From Carex sylvatica (lineage: Eukaryota > Streptophyta > Magnoliopsida > Poales > Cyperaceae), in contig CAXKVR010000594.1 in NCBI GenBank assembly GCA_964058845.1, positions 1 through 18,966 on the forward strand: DNA of 18,966 nucleotides. Direction: 5' to 3'. A program made the translations under genes and the position numbers. Under the pieces are notes generated by a model that saw nothing but the letters and a program-made list of their open reading frames with translations, ran no database searches and was not told the origin of the DNA. Shown piece after piece: positions 9,928-18,844 of the stretch (positions are counted from its first letter, which is position 1; each line of letters begins with the position of its first letter).

Positions 9928-10170
9928 ATGTCAGATGCCACCGAGATGGTGAAAGAAGGGATAATAAACATAATCGACACGATAAAAGCAATAGCAAAGA
10001 ACACAGAGAAGACGGAAGAGACAGTTTGGGAGAGCACCAGGGAGGGAACCGACGCGATCAAAAAGAAACTTAAGGATTCTGGAAAGGCTCCACCAAGAGA
10101 AGATACCAATGCCGACGCAGCGGCCATGGAAAGCAAGATCGATGAGGAATGGAAAAGGTGGCTACATTGA
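9928..10170 (+). CDS. small Lys/Glu-rich helical protein, LEA-like
   Basis: This is an intact 80-residue frame beginning MSDATEMVKEGIINIID and ending DEEWKRWLH. Composition is strongly hydrophilic, with many Lys, Glu, Thr, Asp and Ala. The first 50 residues should form amphipathic helix (IIDTIKAIAKNTEKTEETV), followed by a Pro/Asp-rich turn (GKAPPREDTNADAAA) and a short C-terminal helix with two Trp. This is the look of late-embryogenesis-abundant type stress proteins, which protect membranes and enzymes during drying, but I cannot place it in a numbered LEA family. The frame is open upstream back to 9883, and ATTAG at 9878-9882 could be a splice acceptor, so an extra first exon (for example a targeting peptide) may exist. 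An out-of-frame ATG at 9911 opens 13 codons and would weaken initiation at 9928 in an unspliced transcript. Its base use is clearly richer in G and C than the flanks, which supports real coding. Confidence 0.7.
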   Translation: MSDATEMVKEGIINIIDTIKAIAKNTEKTEETVWESTREGTDAIKKKLKDSGKAPPREDTNADAAAMESKIDEEWKRWLH

Positions 10171-10639
10171 TCATAGGGCGCCTTGGCCAACTTAGCCAGT
10201 TAGTGGTGGTTGGTGCATGCCATGTGGTGTTTATATATATATATTGTTGGTTCTATATGCTTTGTTTCAATTCAAGATCTAGGTTAGCTTAGGTTACTAA
10301 ATATGTATCTTAAAGCTTAATTAAATTTCTTGGATTTTGATAATGGTCTGTAATATATAATTATAAAGTGATGACAAACTGTGCGGCGCAAAGGCACACA
10401 AAATTAAGCCTAAAAATGTGTAGCTGTGTGATGGGTTCCACAGTTCAAGTGATAGCTTAATTACTGGTTGTCTTGAGTTGTTACTTGATCTATTAATCAA
10501 AAAGGAAAATCATTTAATTTGTCTTTGTGGTAATATATAATTAATGTGTATGATATATATATATATATATATGAGATGAGCTACGTACGGTGAGCCATGG
10601 AGTAAAACACGTTTGTACTCCATGCCATATTTTCATTTT
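10171..10639. other. 3' flank of the small gene, AT-rich
   Basis: This is the likely 3' untranslated region and spacer, with several ATATAT runs. No coding piece was recognised. Confidence 0.5.
10552..10572. repeat. (TA)n microsatellite
   Basis: An alternating AT run ends just before GAGATGAGCTACG. Confidence 0.9.
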
Positions 10640-10760
10640 GAAAATGCAAACAATCGATTCGAACTTTCCAACACGATCTCCATATTGAAATGTACTGAGA
10701 AATTAAATTTTACATTTTTTGAAATTTTTTTACTATTTATTAATTTTGAAAATTATTGTT
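10640..10760 (-). repeat. foldback family arm, solo copy
   Basis: It carries the same order of words as the arms near 4.5-5.2 kb: ATCGATTCGAAC, ATCTCCATATTGAAATGTAC, AATTTTACATTTTTTGAAAT and TTTTTTTACTATTTATTAA. No clear opposite arm follows, although 10760-10815 contains AGTAAAATAACAGTAAAA and then an AAACGG word. This copy is probably truncated or diverged. Confidence 0.6.
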
Positions 10761-11068
10761 TTGTTGTGAACAGTAAAATAACAGTAAAAATTCGGTTTAA
10801 ACGGTTTGAATTTACCATTTGAAGTCGATTGATAGGTTTTAGAGTAGGTGTTATGTAGGTTAAAATGGCACAGATGTTATACTAGTCAAACTCATTATTA
10901 AGTCATAAATCAAGGGATAATTTTTGCTACCGAAGGATCCTATTCCCCTAGATAAATCACTTAATTACTTAAATAATTCTTATGTAATTAATGAAAGCCC
11001 CTCGTTGCTTCAAGTGAAAGCTGCTCTCCAGTCTCCCCCCACTCTCTTACTCTCGTCCATATCCTATA

Positions 11069-11183
11069 AAGTAACAGAATCTTTCCGTTTAGATCTAAAC
11101 CGTCCGATCAGAATTCAGACCATCTGTCCAAATGCAGATTCTGATTCGACGGTTACAATTTAAACAGAAATATTTTGTTACTT
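11069..11183. mobile_element. 115-bp near-palindromic MITE
   Basis: The ends AAGTAACAGAAT and ATTTTGTTACTT are inverted copies. The arms keep pairing inward: CCGTTTAGATCTAAACCGTC at 11085-11104 against GACGGTTACAATTTAAACAG at 11149-11168, and then CAGAATT/CAGATTCTG. The centre lies near 11125. No certain target duplication was seen. The open frame across it (10924-11163) is probably not a gene. Confidence 0.75.
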
Positions 11184-11220
11184 CAGTGATATCAATTCCT
11201 GCTCTTCCCCTTGTTCTGTG

Positions 11221-11540
11221 TATATATATAGATATCTAGTTCTAGGCCATACAAAACAAAGCCAAACAGTCCACTCAAACTTGCCATTTCTAATTACACA
11301 CTCCTCTTCTAGACTTGTAATCTCCGCTTCCACTTGCCAAACAAATTAAACCTTCCCTCACATTCCTCCTCACATTGCAATTTCAAATATTGCACAAAAG
11401 CAAAACTACATAGTCTTGGTTTTTAAAATTTGAAATCTAGCTTCAATCTAGCTTCAAGCTTCAAGCTTGCTCTGGTATTCGCTTTGCTTGTTGGGTATTC
11501 TTACATGATTGTGTTGCAAACTCAGAAGCTTGAGATTAAT
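11221..11540 (+). promoter_or_regulatory. TATA box and CT-rich leader without a gene
   Basis: TATATATATA at 11221-11230 is followed by a C- and A-rich, G-poor stretch (for example CACTCCTCTTCTAGACTTG near 11300) that looks like a plant 5' untranslated leader. It contains tandem copies of TAGCTTCAA/GCTTCAAGCTT near 11439-11468. The first ATG (11506) gives only about 15 codons. The foldback element at 11554 follows immediately. This could be a non-coding RNA promoter or a promoter whose gene has been lost. Confidence 0.35.
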
Positions 11541-11553
11541 ATCAGGAGATAGC

Positions 11554-11748
11554 AGTAGGTCCCATGGGCATTGGACCTACTTTTAAGTTCAATTAGCTCT
11601 ATCACCGTACGATTACCATTAAGATCTGTGCGCACGTAAATTGATGAAAACTCGTACAGATTTAATATGGATCGCACGAATCTTGATGCAAATGGATGGC
11701 CAGATCACTCATCGAACCAAAGTAGGTCCAATGAGCATCGGACCTACT
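11554..11748. mobile_element. foldback element with hairpin ends
   Basis: Each end is itself a palindrome: AGTAGGTCC with GGACCTACT at 11554-11581, and again at 11721-11748. Between them lie inverted words such as GATCTGTGCG/CGTACAGAT. Outside, TAATATCAGGAGAT at 11537-11550 and TAATATCAGAGAT at 11757-11769 form a near-perfect direct repeat that may be a target duplication. No coding capacity. Confidence 0.6.
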
Positions 11749-11769
11749 CCCAAGTGTAATATCAGAGAT

Positions 11770-12670
11770 CTTCTCTGACTTTATTTTCGTTTATACTCGG
11801 TTCTTCTGTGGCATGGGATGATGGTGCCCACGGTACAACCTAATGCCATTATAATTTTCTTAATGTTGCATTTTTTTTGCTTTTTAATATTTGGGTGCAA
11901 TCAAGCAGGAAGATCATGATATATGATAAAATTCAAAATTAGCTTCGACAGTTTTAAATTTTTCATAATGATATAAAAGAGGTATAATTAGTGAATATTT
12001 TATTCTTGTGTAATACAAATTATGTAATGAAAAGCTACTAAAATTTTAAAAATAATTCCGATTGTAACAGATATTATACCGTACGAGGATCTTATAATAA
12101 GCCACACGAATTGCTACACCTTTGTATGTTACAAAAGAACCGCCCCCAAGGGATAAGTAAAGAAAAGATGAGCCCAAAATTAAACTCGTTCCAATTTCCA
12201 AACTTCCAACATGCACCGCTGTTTTGAACCTTTCCTTTTCATCTACAATCTATGAATTTGCGCTCCAGTCGAGCTGCTATTTTATTACGCACCTAACTTG
12301 ATTTACTTGTAAGTTGTAACAATCAATGAAAGTCAAATGCCTTTATATTCTTTAGTACACTATATTCAAATTGCATGCTACTTCTGAAAAGTAATTATGA
12401 GCTTTCATTAATATTCTATTCTTCCATTCCAGTTATTTCTGTTAAGATAGAGATGCGGTTGTAATCATCAAAAAATATTTTACAAAAAAAAAAAAAATAA
12501 CCATCATTATCATCAATGCATCATCATGTAAAATAAAATGGCGTTGAATTGATATTGCGTTTATGCATTTAATTAAATTTTTTTGCAAAGTCCTCCAATT
12601 AATCCTGCAATTAGTGAAACGCCAGAGTTATCAATCATAGTCACAAGATTTCTAAATTAAACCCTAATTA
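11770..12670. other. AT-rich stretch without a recognised gene
   Basis: Nothing was found beyond short poly-A (12482-12497) and T runs. Both strands are broken by stops. Confidence 0.5.
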
Positions 12671-12726
12671 AATCTGAATAATTCATTTTTTTAGTGATAA
12701 TCTGAATAATTCATTTTTTTAGTGAT
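12671..12726. repeat. exact 28-bp tandem duplication
   Basis: The 28-bp unit beginning AATCTGAATAATTC and ending TTAGTGAT occurs twice with no difference (12671-12698 and 12699-12726). Confidence 0.95.
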
Positions 12727-12950
12727 GCCAAACTTAACGCCGAATTATCGGTTGACCAAACTTTGACCAAATTTAATCCGAAAATTAGCGAATTTTACGA
12801 AATTTTCCCCAATTTTATGAATTATTTGCGAATTTTTTCAAGAATATTTTTTTTTTTGTTCTCTTGTAGGACTGTGAACTCTGATCCGGATAATTCTGAA
12901 TCATTTTCGAATTATACCCGAATTATTTCATAATCACGATTTTTTGATAT

Positions 12951-12995
12951 CGCCGAACCGAACCAAACCGAACCCGAATCAATTGCCTAGTCCTA
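12951..12995 (-). mobile_element. possible hAT-type transposon end
   Basis: Read on the minus strand it begins TAGGACTAGGCAATTGATTC, followed by GGGTTCGGTTTGGTTCGGTT. Ac-like (hAT) elements in plants commonly begin with a TAGGG/CAGGG type end and a GGTTCGG-rich subterminal region. The adjoining 12735-12950 has repeated CGAATTAT/GCGAATTTT words like subterminal repeats. The other end and an 8-bp duplication were not found, so this may be a solo end. Confidence 0.35.
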
Positions 12996-13655
12996 ATTAT
13001 CTAGGTTATCATAAAATTAATTTGCTTATTTATTTTTTACTGGATTAAAAGGCTCCTTTTGATTAACTTATTTTTTCAGCACATTTATATCATTATTCTA
13101 CGTACTGAGTTGTCAATTTGTTAACTAACTAATCAATATATTTTAGACAATCATGCATGAGATGTGACTATTTGTTTTGTACTGAACTTTGGATTAATAA
13201 GTGCATGTGACAGCTCACGATGTTTATGTAACATTCATGTTATACCCCACAAGACTTAATATGGGCTTTGCTTTAGTAATTAATCCCAAAATATATATAA
13301 CTTTAAAATAATGAATTTGAAGAATTTGACATCCTTTGAATGCAACAGATCTCAAATGTTTAAAGTACAGATCTAAAATTTCAAGGACCCTAGTAACATA
13401 TAAAGACCTCTCTATGCTCATATATCATCGATACCAGTGGTACCATGCTTTGTACAAAGCAAATCTGTGCAATTTTTGGAGAGCAACAAACACATTTTCA
13501 ATTAATCAAAAGGTTCACCACAGGTATGCTTATTGTTATAACACCTAAATTTTAAATTATTAATTAGGTTAATAATCAAATTTGCAACAAATTAAATTTT
13601 AATAGGATTAATTAGAAACTTTTAGTTTCGTACCTCAATTAAAATTTGGAGCCTA

Positions 13656-13735
13656 GTATCATGTCATATTACATTACATTACACTTGTATCATGTCATCT
13701 TACATTACACTTGTATGATCTAGCTAATTGATAGC
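13656..13735. repeat. short tandem repeat, GTATCATGTCAT unit
   Basis: GTATCATGTCATATTACATT starts at 13656, is repeated at 13687, and occurs in shortened form at 13713. The periods are 31 and 26 bp. It lies inside the long-TIR element. Confidence 0.7.
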
Positions 13736-14501
13736 AATGCTTAATAGTTAATACACTGTGAAATATTTTAATTATGAAAATTTGAGACGCAATAGCCATT
13801 GGAGAGAAGGATTAAAGATAAATATAGTTGTTGGAACAATATCCATAAATGACAAATTTGAAAAAGAAAATAAAAGTTTGAAGATGTTTCTTTTAAATTT
13901 TACTTAGTAAACCCAAGATAACATTTTCCAGTCTGTGAATTTTATTTATTAATCTTAAACACAGTTTCTCATATGCAATATAGGCTTGGAGCATTGCTAC
14001 GGCTTAGCTGGCATTGGTGACATATATATATTGTTCAACGTACAAATAAGCATACAAAATTAGGAACCTTATAATTTATTCAAATACTCAAACAACGACA
14101 ATACTAATGTCTCATCAGATAGTAGCTATGTTCAAATTATTAATCTTAATCTTAAAAGATAAATATATGGTCAAACTATAATGTCTCAATTGAAATCAAA
14201 TATGTATTTAAAAGATTAAAGGTTATGATTCTAATTATAATAACAAGGTCCAAAGAAGCGATGAACGGATTTATATAATAAAGTAATTTAATGAACCATC
14301 AAATTAAAACACTGGTGTAACAGTAACACTTCATTCTTAAGATTAATAATTGTGTAAATGTTTCACAAAGAGAATATCTCAAACTTATATTACAATTATC
14401 TGATTAGAGAAACAAAATTTGCAAAAGCCCTCGAATTAAATACATAAATTAATTACATTTCCTCCGTGTTCTATCAATCTATCCTATGGTGTCGATATCA
14501 A

Positions 14502-14523
14502 GGAAATAGATCTGCTGCGATCC
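14502..14523 (+). repeat. Mutator-MITE end-like sequence
   Basis: GGAAATAG followed by ATCTGCTGCGATCC matches the terminal repeat of the MITE at 15783-15992 (GGAAACAA then ATCTGCTGCGATCC). No partner end was found nearby, so it looks like a solo remnant inside the long-TIR element. Confidence 0.5.
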
Positions 14524-14534
14524 AAAAGGAATTG

Positions 14535-14656
14535 CAGGGTCCTGTTATTCCAAATCAAACCTTTCATTTTTCTAAATGTACGAATCTCAATAGAAGTTGT
14601 TTTCATACACGAATCTCAAAACAAATGAAAAGTTGGATTTGGAATAACAGGACCTG
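14535..14656. repeat. internal hairpin, CAGGGTCCTG ends
   Basis: The left arm from CAGGGTCCTGTTATTCCAAA (14535) and the right arm ending GGAATAACAGGACCTG (14656) pair over about 35 bp. The loop contains two direct copies of ACGAATCTCAA. No target duplication was seen. It may be a small MITE nested in the long-TIR element. Confidence 0.6.
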
Positions 14657-14877
14657 TCAAGATTTGAGAGGTCTTTATATGTTACTAGGGTCCTTGAAAT
14701 TTTAGATCTGTACTTTAAACATTTGAGATCTGTTGCATTCAAAGGATGTCAAATTCTTCAAATTTATTATTTTAAAGTTATATATATTTTGGAAGCAAAG
14801 CCCACATTAAGTCTTGTGGGGTATAACATGAATGTTACATAAACATCGTGAGCTGTCACATGCACTTATTAATCCAA

Positions 14878-15782
14878 TGAACACTGGTAGCCCCTTGTTC
14901 TACACATGGATCCTACAATCTTATATAAAGCTATTCATATCTCCATTTCTCCATTCTTATATTATGCACGTAGTTATTCTGATTCGTCAACGACTGAGAT
15001 TGAAAGATGAATTTTTGAATTGAATATCAGTCATCTAATCATATCATCTAATCATACAATCTGCCTTCTTTTGATTAAATACATCTAGTTTATGTGTAGA
15101 AATCTAAATTTAGTTAAAAACATACTTGCTACATAGATCGTTACATAGTTTGTCACATTAAAATTGAATGAATCCCTATCAATTTGTTTCCTTGTTTCTC
15201 CTTACAGCTATCTTTGATTCTTATAATTAACTTATTTCCTTATATCTATTTTTTTTCCATTTTATTTTTCCGCTTCTTCTAATAGTTTTGACAATGAAAA
15301 TTGAAACAATTATATATTTTGGATTTTGTTTAGAGTTATTATATTTTTATAAATATATGAATAATAAACTTTGTGCTTGTTAATAAACTAGTAATTTTAT
15401 TTTGTATATAATATGGTGTAACCGTGTAATTATTTCATGCGCAAAATCTTACAATCAGATATACTTTAATTTAAATGGGGTGTTTTTCGGATTTTCTGCT
15501 GCTACTGTCGTCGTGACCGTCGTTGTTGCTGTTTGCTGAGATGGGAGTACATATCTGATTATCTGAATATCACCATATCCGTGTCCTGACAAAAAAGAGT
15601 ATAAATCGAACATGACCTTAGAAGTTAGAACTTGAATTTTCTAGCTTATCAAGTAAAGGATCTGTATTTAATTATTATTTTATATTTATGTTTGCTTTAT
15701 TCAATTACTGAAAGAGGGAGGAATTGATTTCAGAACATAGAAATTAAAAAAACATATTTTACAGAATAAAGCTACAACTGCT
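14878..15782. other. AT-rich stretch without a recognised gene
   Basis: Both strands lack coding character. A GC-richer patch at 15498-15545 (GCTGCTACTGTCGTCGTGAC) stands out but has no long frame or repeat partner that I can see. Confidence 0.5.
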
Positions 15783-15992
15783 GGAATCAAATCTGATGCG
15801 ATCTGAATCTCTGCTACAGTATTCTAAAATCCCTGCTTTTTCTAATCTCACCGTTTATTTTTTTTAATACACGCATCTCTAAATAGCTAGTTTTTCTGTG
15901 CATGCATCTTAAAAAAATCAACAGTAAGATTTGAAAAAACAGAGATTTCAGGATACTGTAGCAGAGATTCGGATCGCAGCAGATTTGTTTCC
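15783..15992. mobile_element. 210-bp Mutator-type MITE
   Basis: The ends GGAATCAAATCTGATGCGAT and, on the complement, GGAAACAAATCTGCTGCGAT continue as inverted arms for about 90 bp with roughly a dozen differences. ACAACTGCT lies directly outside both ends (15774-15782 and 15993-16001), a 9-bp target duplication as made by Mutator-like transposases. The minus-strand 60-residue frame at 15814-15996 lies within it and is an artefact. Confidence 0.85.
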
Positions 15993-16276
15993 ACAACTGC
16001 TGAGTTCCAGTGAATCAGTGATGATAAGTAATTTGATGGTCACCCTTGGTCTTGAATGATTTCAACAAAAGTACTTTGAATGTGCCCAAAATAAAGCCTA
16101 AAAGTGCTTATTTTGTTGCTTAAAATCCAACATTTTACAAATATTAAGCAATTGACCCAATAGTTTGCTGAAATGTAACTGCAGATATATAATTTAAAAT
16201 TAAGCTTATTGATTAACTAAATTTATATCTACCTGGTTAATTATTAGTGTTGTGTACTTGTGTACCTTATTTTTAA

Positions 16277-16590
16277 AGTTCAAATAATTAATTCGAACCG
16301 TTAAATATAATCTTCTTACCCATATGAAAATGTACCTAGAAACTCAAATTTTATATTTAAAAGAAATATTATTATTTTTAGGAGATATGAAAATGTATAT
16401 GGAAACTAAATTTTATATTTAAAAATATATATTATTTTTAGATAGGTAAAAAATCATTTGATCTGCAATATTTCAGACCATTCAAATGTAGTGATTTTTA
16501 ACCTATCCTGAATTCTGAAAGAAAAAAAATGTAAAATTTGATCATCAAATACATTTTCTTATATAAATTATGTTTAATGATTTAGATCGA
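16277..16590. mobile_element. diverged foldback of the 4.5-kb arm family
   Basis: The left arm (16277-16380) starts with TTCAAATAATTAATTCGAAC and a CCGTTAAATAT word. The right arm (about 16506-16590) contains AAAAAATGTAAAATTTGATC. The inner part also folds: TAGGTAAAAAATCA at 16443-16456 against TGATTTTTAACCTA at 16492-16505. The left arm has an internal near-duplication (ATATGAAAATGTA at 16322 and 16385). Confidence 0.6.
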
Positions 16591-16680
16591 CTGAAAGATA
16601 TAAACCCATAGCATGACTTGATATTACAATATGCATGTTATCATAGCCACTTAGAAAAGAAGTATGATTAATTGTTACAG

Positions 16681-17013
16681 AGTACATGTGATGTTTCTGG
16701 AGGTCTCTTTTTTAAAGCTTCTAGATTCTATTCATGCATAATGCATTTCTCTCCAATTGAGCATATGGCTAAAACGAATACTGTTCTTGCTTGCCTTTCT
16801 GGGAATAAAAAACAATATATGCTAAAAGCACCAAATGATTTGGAGAATAAAAACTGTGGTGGATTCCTAGTAAAAAACAAATGTTTTTATTTCAAAAGCA
16901 CGACCCAAAATAATTTGGTGGTGGAAGCAACCGGTCACCCACTATTTCAAAAGGGGGCCAATTTCATTCTTCGCAAGTTAAAAATATCCAGACTTGAAGG
17001 CTTGAAACCTTAA
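16681..17013 (+). CDS. unrecognised exon or gene fragment
   Basis: This is an open frame of about 110 codons after a splice-acceptor-like TTGTTACAG ending at 16680. The first in-frame ATG is at 16741 and would give 90 residues. The frame ends with TAA at 17011-17013. Residues include several Cys (STCDVSGG, SCIMHF, LACLSGN, NKNCGGF, NKCFYF), much Lys and Asn, and a C-terminal part HPLFQKGANFILRKLK. The composition looks protein-like, unlike the AT noise around it. No signal peptide or membrane segment is evident. I do not recognise the family. There is no good upstream exon within the preceding foldback, so it may be a captured or stranded last exon. Confidence 0.4.
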   Translation, partial: STCDVSGGLFFKASRFYSCIMHFSPIEHMAKTNTVLACLSGNKKQYMLKAPNDLENKNCGGFLVKNKCFYFKSTTQNNLVVEATGHPLFQKGANFILRKLKISRLEGLKP

Positions 17014-18237
17014 CATTTGCAAAGTTTTTCATAATTCCAAATTTTCAACTATTTTTATCAAAAGAAAAAAAAAAATTAAAGTTGATGGCAATAAAAATTT
17101 CCAAGAAAATAGAAATTAATTAAACAGTCAAAATTGAAAAGCAAATGAAGTGTGATTTCTTATTTTTATTTTTTTGAAATATGAACTGGATATCAAGTCA
17201 TCCAACTTTGTGAAATTGGATCTCATGACCTCCCACATGGAAGCCATGTACTATTGCCACAAAATCAAAAATAGATTCTTTTAAATATATAGACAATCTA
17301 CAAAGTGATAAAACAAAACAAAATTGTGGCTTTCAATATGAGAACATATTAAAGAAATTAATACAGTGATGTAAAATACCACTCTCTCATAAGTTCCTAT
17401 TCCTTTGTAACAGTTTTTTCTTTTTTAAAAAAAGAAAAAGAAAAGATATTTCCGTCTCTTTTAAATATTTAAATTGATGAACAAACAAAAGTTCTTGAAG
17501 TTGGAAAACCTAAATAGTCAACTCTTAATGAAATTTCTATAAGTGAGATAAAAGATAAAATTAAATCGATACATGCGTGGATGCAAAAGAAAATTATATT
17601 TTTTTAGGGAGAATTGTTGGTATTTTTAATGAAACATTTTATACTGTTTACTTTCTCGTTAAAGCACTTGTATTTTTTTTAATTAAGATATTTTTTACAA
17701 CTTTGAGCCGCATGATTAAGATATGACATTAAATCGTAAAAAGAAAAGAATGGTTCAAATCGGATTAACAGAAAGCACACTATTCAGTTTCTACCTCTGA
17801 ATTTACACCCGCTATTAAGAGGTACATGTGTTTTGCCCGAGATTATATTTTCTCTATTTAACTCTTTTTTCACGGTCGAGATTTTGATTGAATCCTTGAA
17901 AATTGGGTCGAAGTAAATAATGATTTGAATTTATTAAAAAAAAAAATAGTATTTCAATTGATGCAAATCAAGTTTCGAGCAATACAAGTTCCTATATCAA
18001 GTCAATCAGATCAATTTTCGGATAATCATATTCTCTACATGTGCACATTAAATTTCGAAGGAAAATTTCCTAAATTATCAAATGTCAACATGTTTTTTTT
18101 TTTTTCCTAATCATATAAGCAAAGCATAGTCCAAATTATTAATTATGAAGTAAACCTTCGGTCGTTTTCTTCTAATTTTTTTGTATTAATGAGTTTTGAA
18201 AATATATTCTCAATCATGAGCAGAGATAAAAAAAAAA
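17014..18237. other. AT-rich stretch without a recognised gene
   Basis: No coding piece was recognised. It contains a TTTTCTTTTTTAAAAAAAGA inverted homopolymer at about 17416-17437 and several A or T runs. The frame at 17925-18110 is bounded by homopolymers and does not look coding. Confidence 0.5.
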
Positions 18238-18600
18238 TCAGAGGGGACAAAGTCGATTGAAATTTTTCGATCTCCACTAAAACTCAAAATCCATCTAATT
18301 ATCAATCATAATTCAATTATTTTCATTTTAACCCTAAGTTTAACTCGAATTACAATTTAAATATTCAGAGGGAGGTATAAAAAAATTCAGAGGGGGACAA
18401 AGTTGATCGAAAAGTTTCGATCTCCACTAAAACTCAAAATCCATCTAATTATCAATCATAATTCAATAAATTTATTTTTATTTTTATTTTAACCCTAAAT
18501 TTAACTCGAATTACAAATTAAATATTCAGAGGAGGTAAAAAAAATTCAGAGGGGACAAAGTCGATCGAAAAGTTTCGATCTCCACCAAAACTCAAAATGC
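18238..18600. repeat. tandem repeat, about 150-160 bp unit
   Basis: Units begin at CAGAGGGGACAAAGTCGAT-type words at 18239, 18388 and 18547. The first two are complete (149 and 159 bp) and share CGATCTCCACTAAAACTCAA and ATCATAATTCAAT. The third stops at about 18600, where a GGCAGCTGCCCCCCTCCCCT tract begins. Unit length differs mainly by AT insertions. Confidence 0.9.
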
Positions 18601-18637
18601 AGAGGAGGCAGCTGCCCCCCTCCCCTCCTATGAATTC

Positions 18638-18844
18638 GTATCCTCTGCATTAACTCAAAAGATTCTCTTTTGAGTTAATGAATCCTGACCATCCAATTTG
18701 CTTTAAGATTCGTACAGACTAGATATGCACTAATATTAAATATCTCCTATATTATAGGCAGAGACTGGATTGGCTCTGTTTAAAATTAGACGGTTAAAAT
18801 TCATTAACTCAAAAAATTCCCTTCTGAGTTAATGCAGAGGATAC
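18638..18844. mobile_element. 207-bp MITE with hairpin ends
   Basis: It starts GTATCCTCTGCATTAACTC and ends with the complement GCAGAGGATAC. Each end holds its own palindrome between ATTAACTC and GAGTTAAT (18649-18679 and 18803-18833). Further in, TGACCATCC pairs loosely with GACGGTTAAAA. The TCCTCTGCATT word also pairs with AATGCAGAGGA at 18596-18606, linking this element to the preceding tandem repeat. No certain target duplication was found. Confidence 0.7.

Larger units (their letters stand above)
13188..14877. mobile_element. 1.69-kb element with long terminal inverted repeats
   Basis: The left repeat at 13189-13412 and the right repeat at 14666-14877 are inverted copies. By eye they differ by about two substitutions and one 12-base gap (TAGTAATTAATC near 13282, absent on the right). 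Both outer ends read TTGGATTAATAAGTGC inward. TGAAC occurs directly outside each end (13183-13187 and 14878-14882) and may be a 5-bp target duplication. The 1.25-kb interior has no transposase-like frame, so the element would be non-autonomous. Long repeats suggest a Mutator-like or foldback transposon, but the duplication length does not match the 9 bp of Mutator, so the superfamily is undecided. The minus-strand 65-residue and plus-strand 70-79-residue frames here are not convincing genes. Confidence 0.7.

Noticed and set aside
9900..10190. 96-codon minus-strand frame opposite the small helical protein
   Set aside because: It is the mirror of the Lys/Glu-rich gene. Its Ser/Phe/Ile-rich content is what the complement of such codons gives.
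14466..14705. 79-codon frame in the long-TIR element
   Set aside because: It crosses an internal hairpin and the terminal repeat, and shows no transposase motif.
17160..17270. Sequence resembling a degenerate tRNA B-box or retroelement word (GGATCTCATGACCTCCCACA)
   Set aside because: The match to a tRNA T-loop is poor. No A-box, cloverleaf, poly-A tail or target duplication was found.
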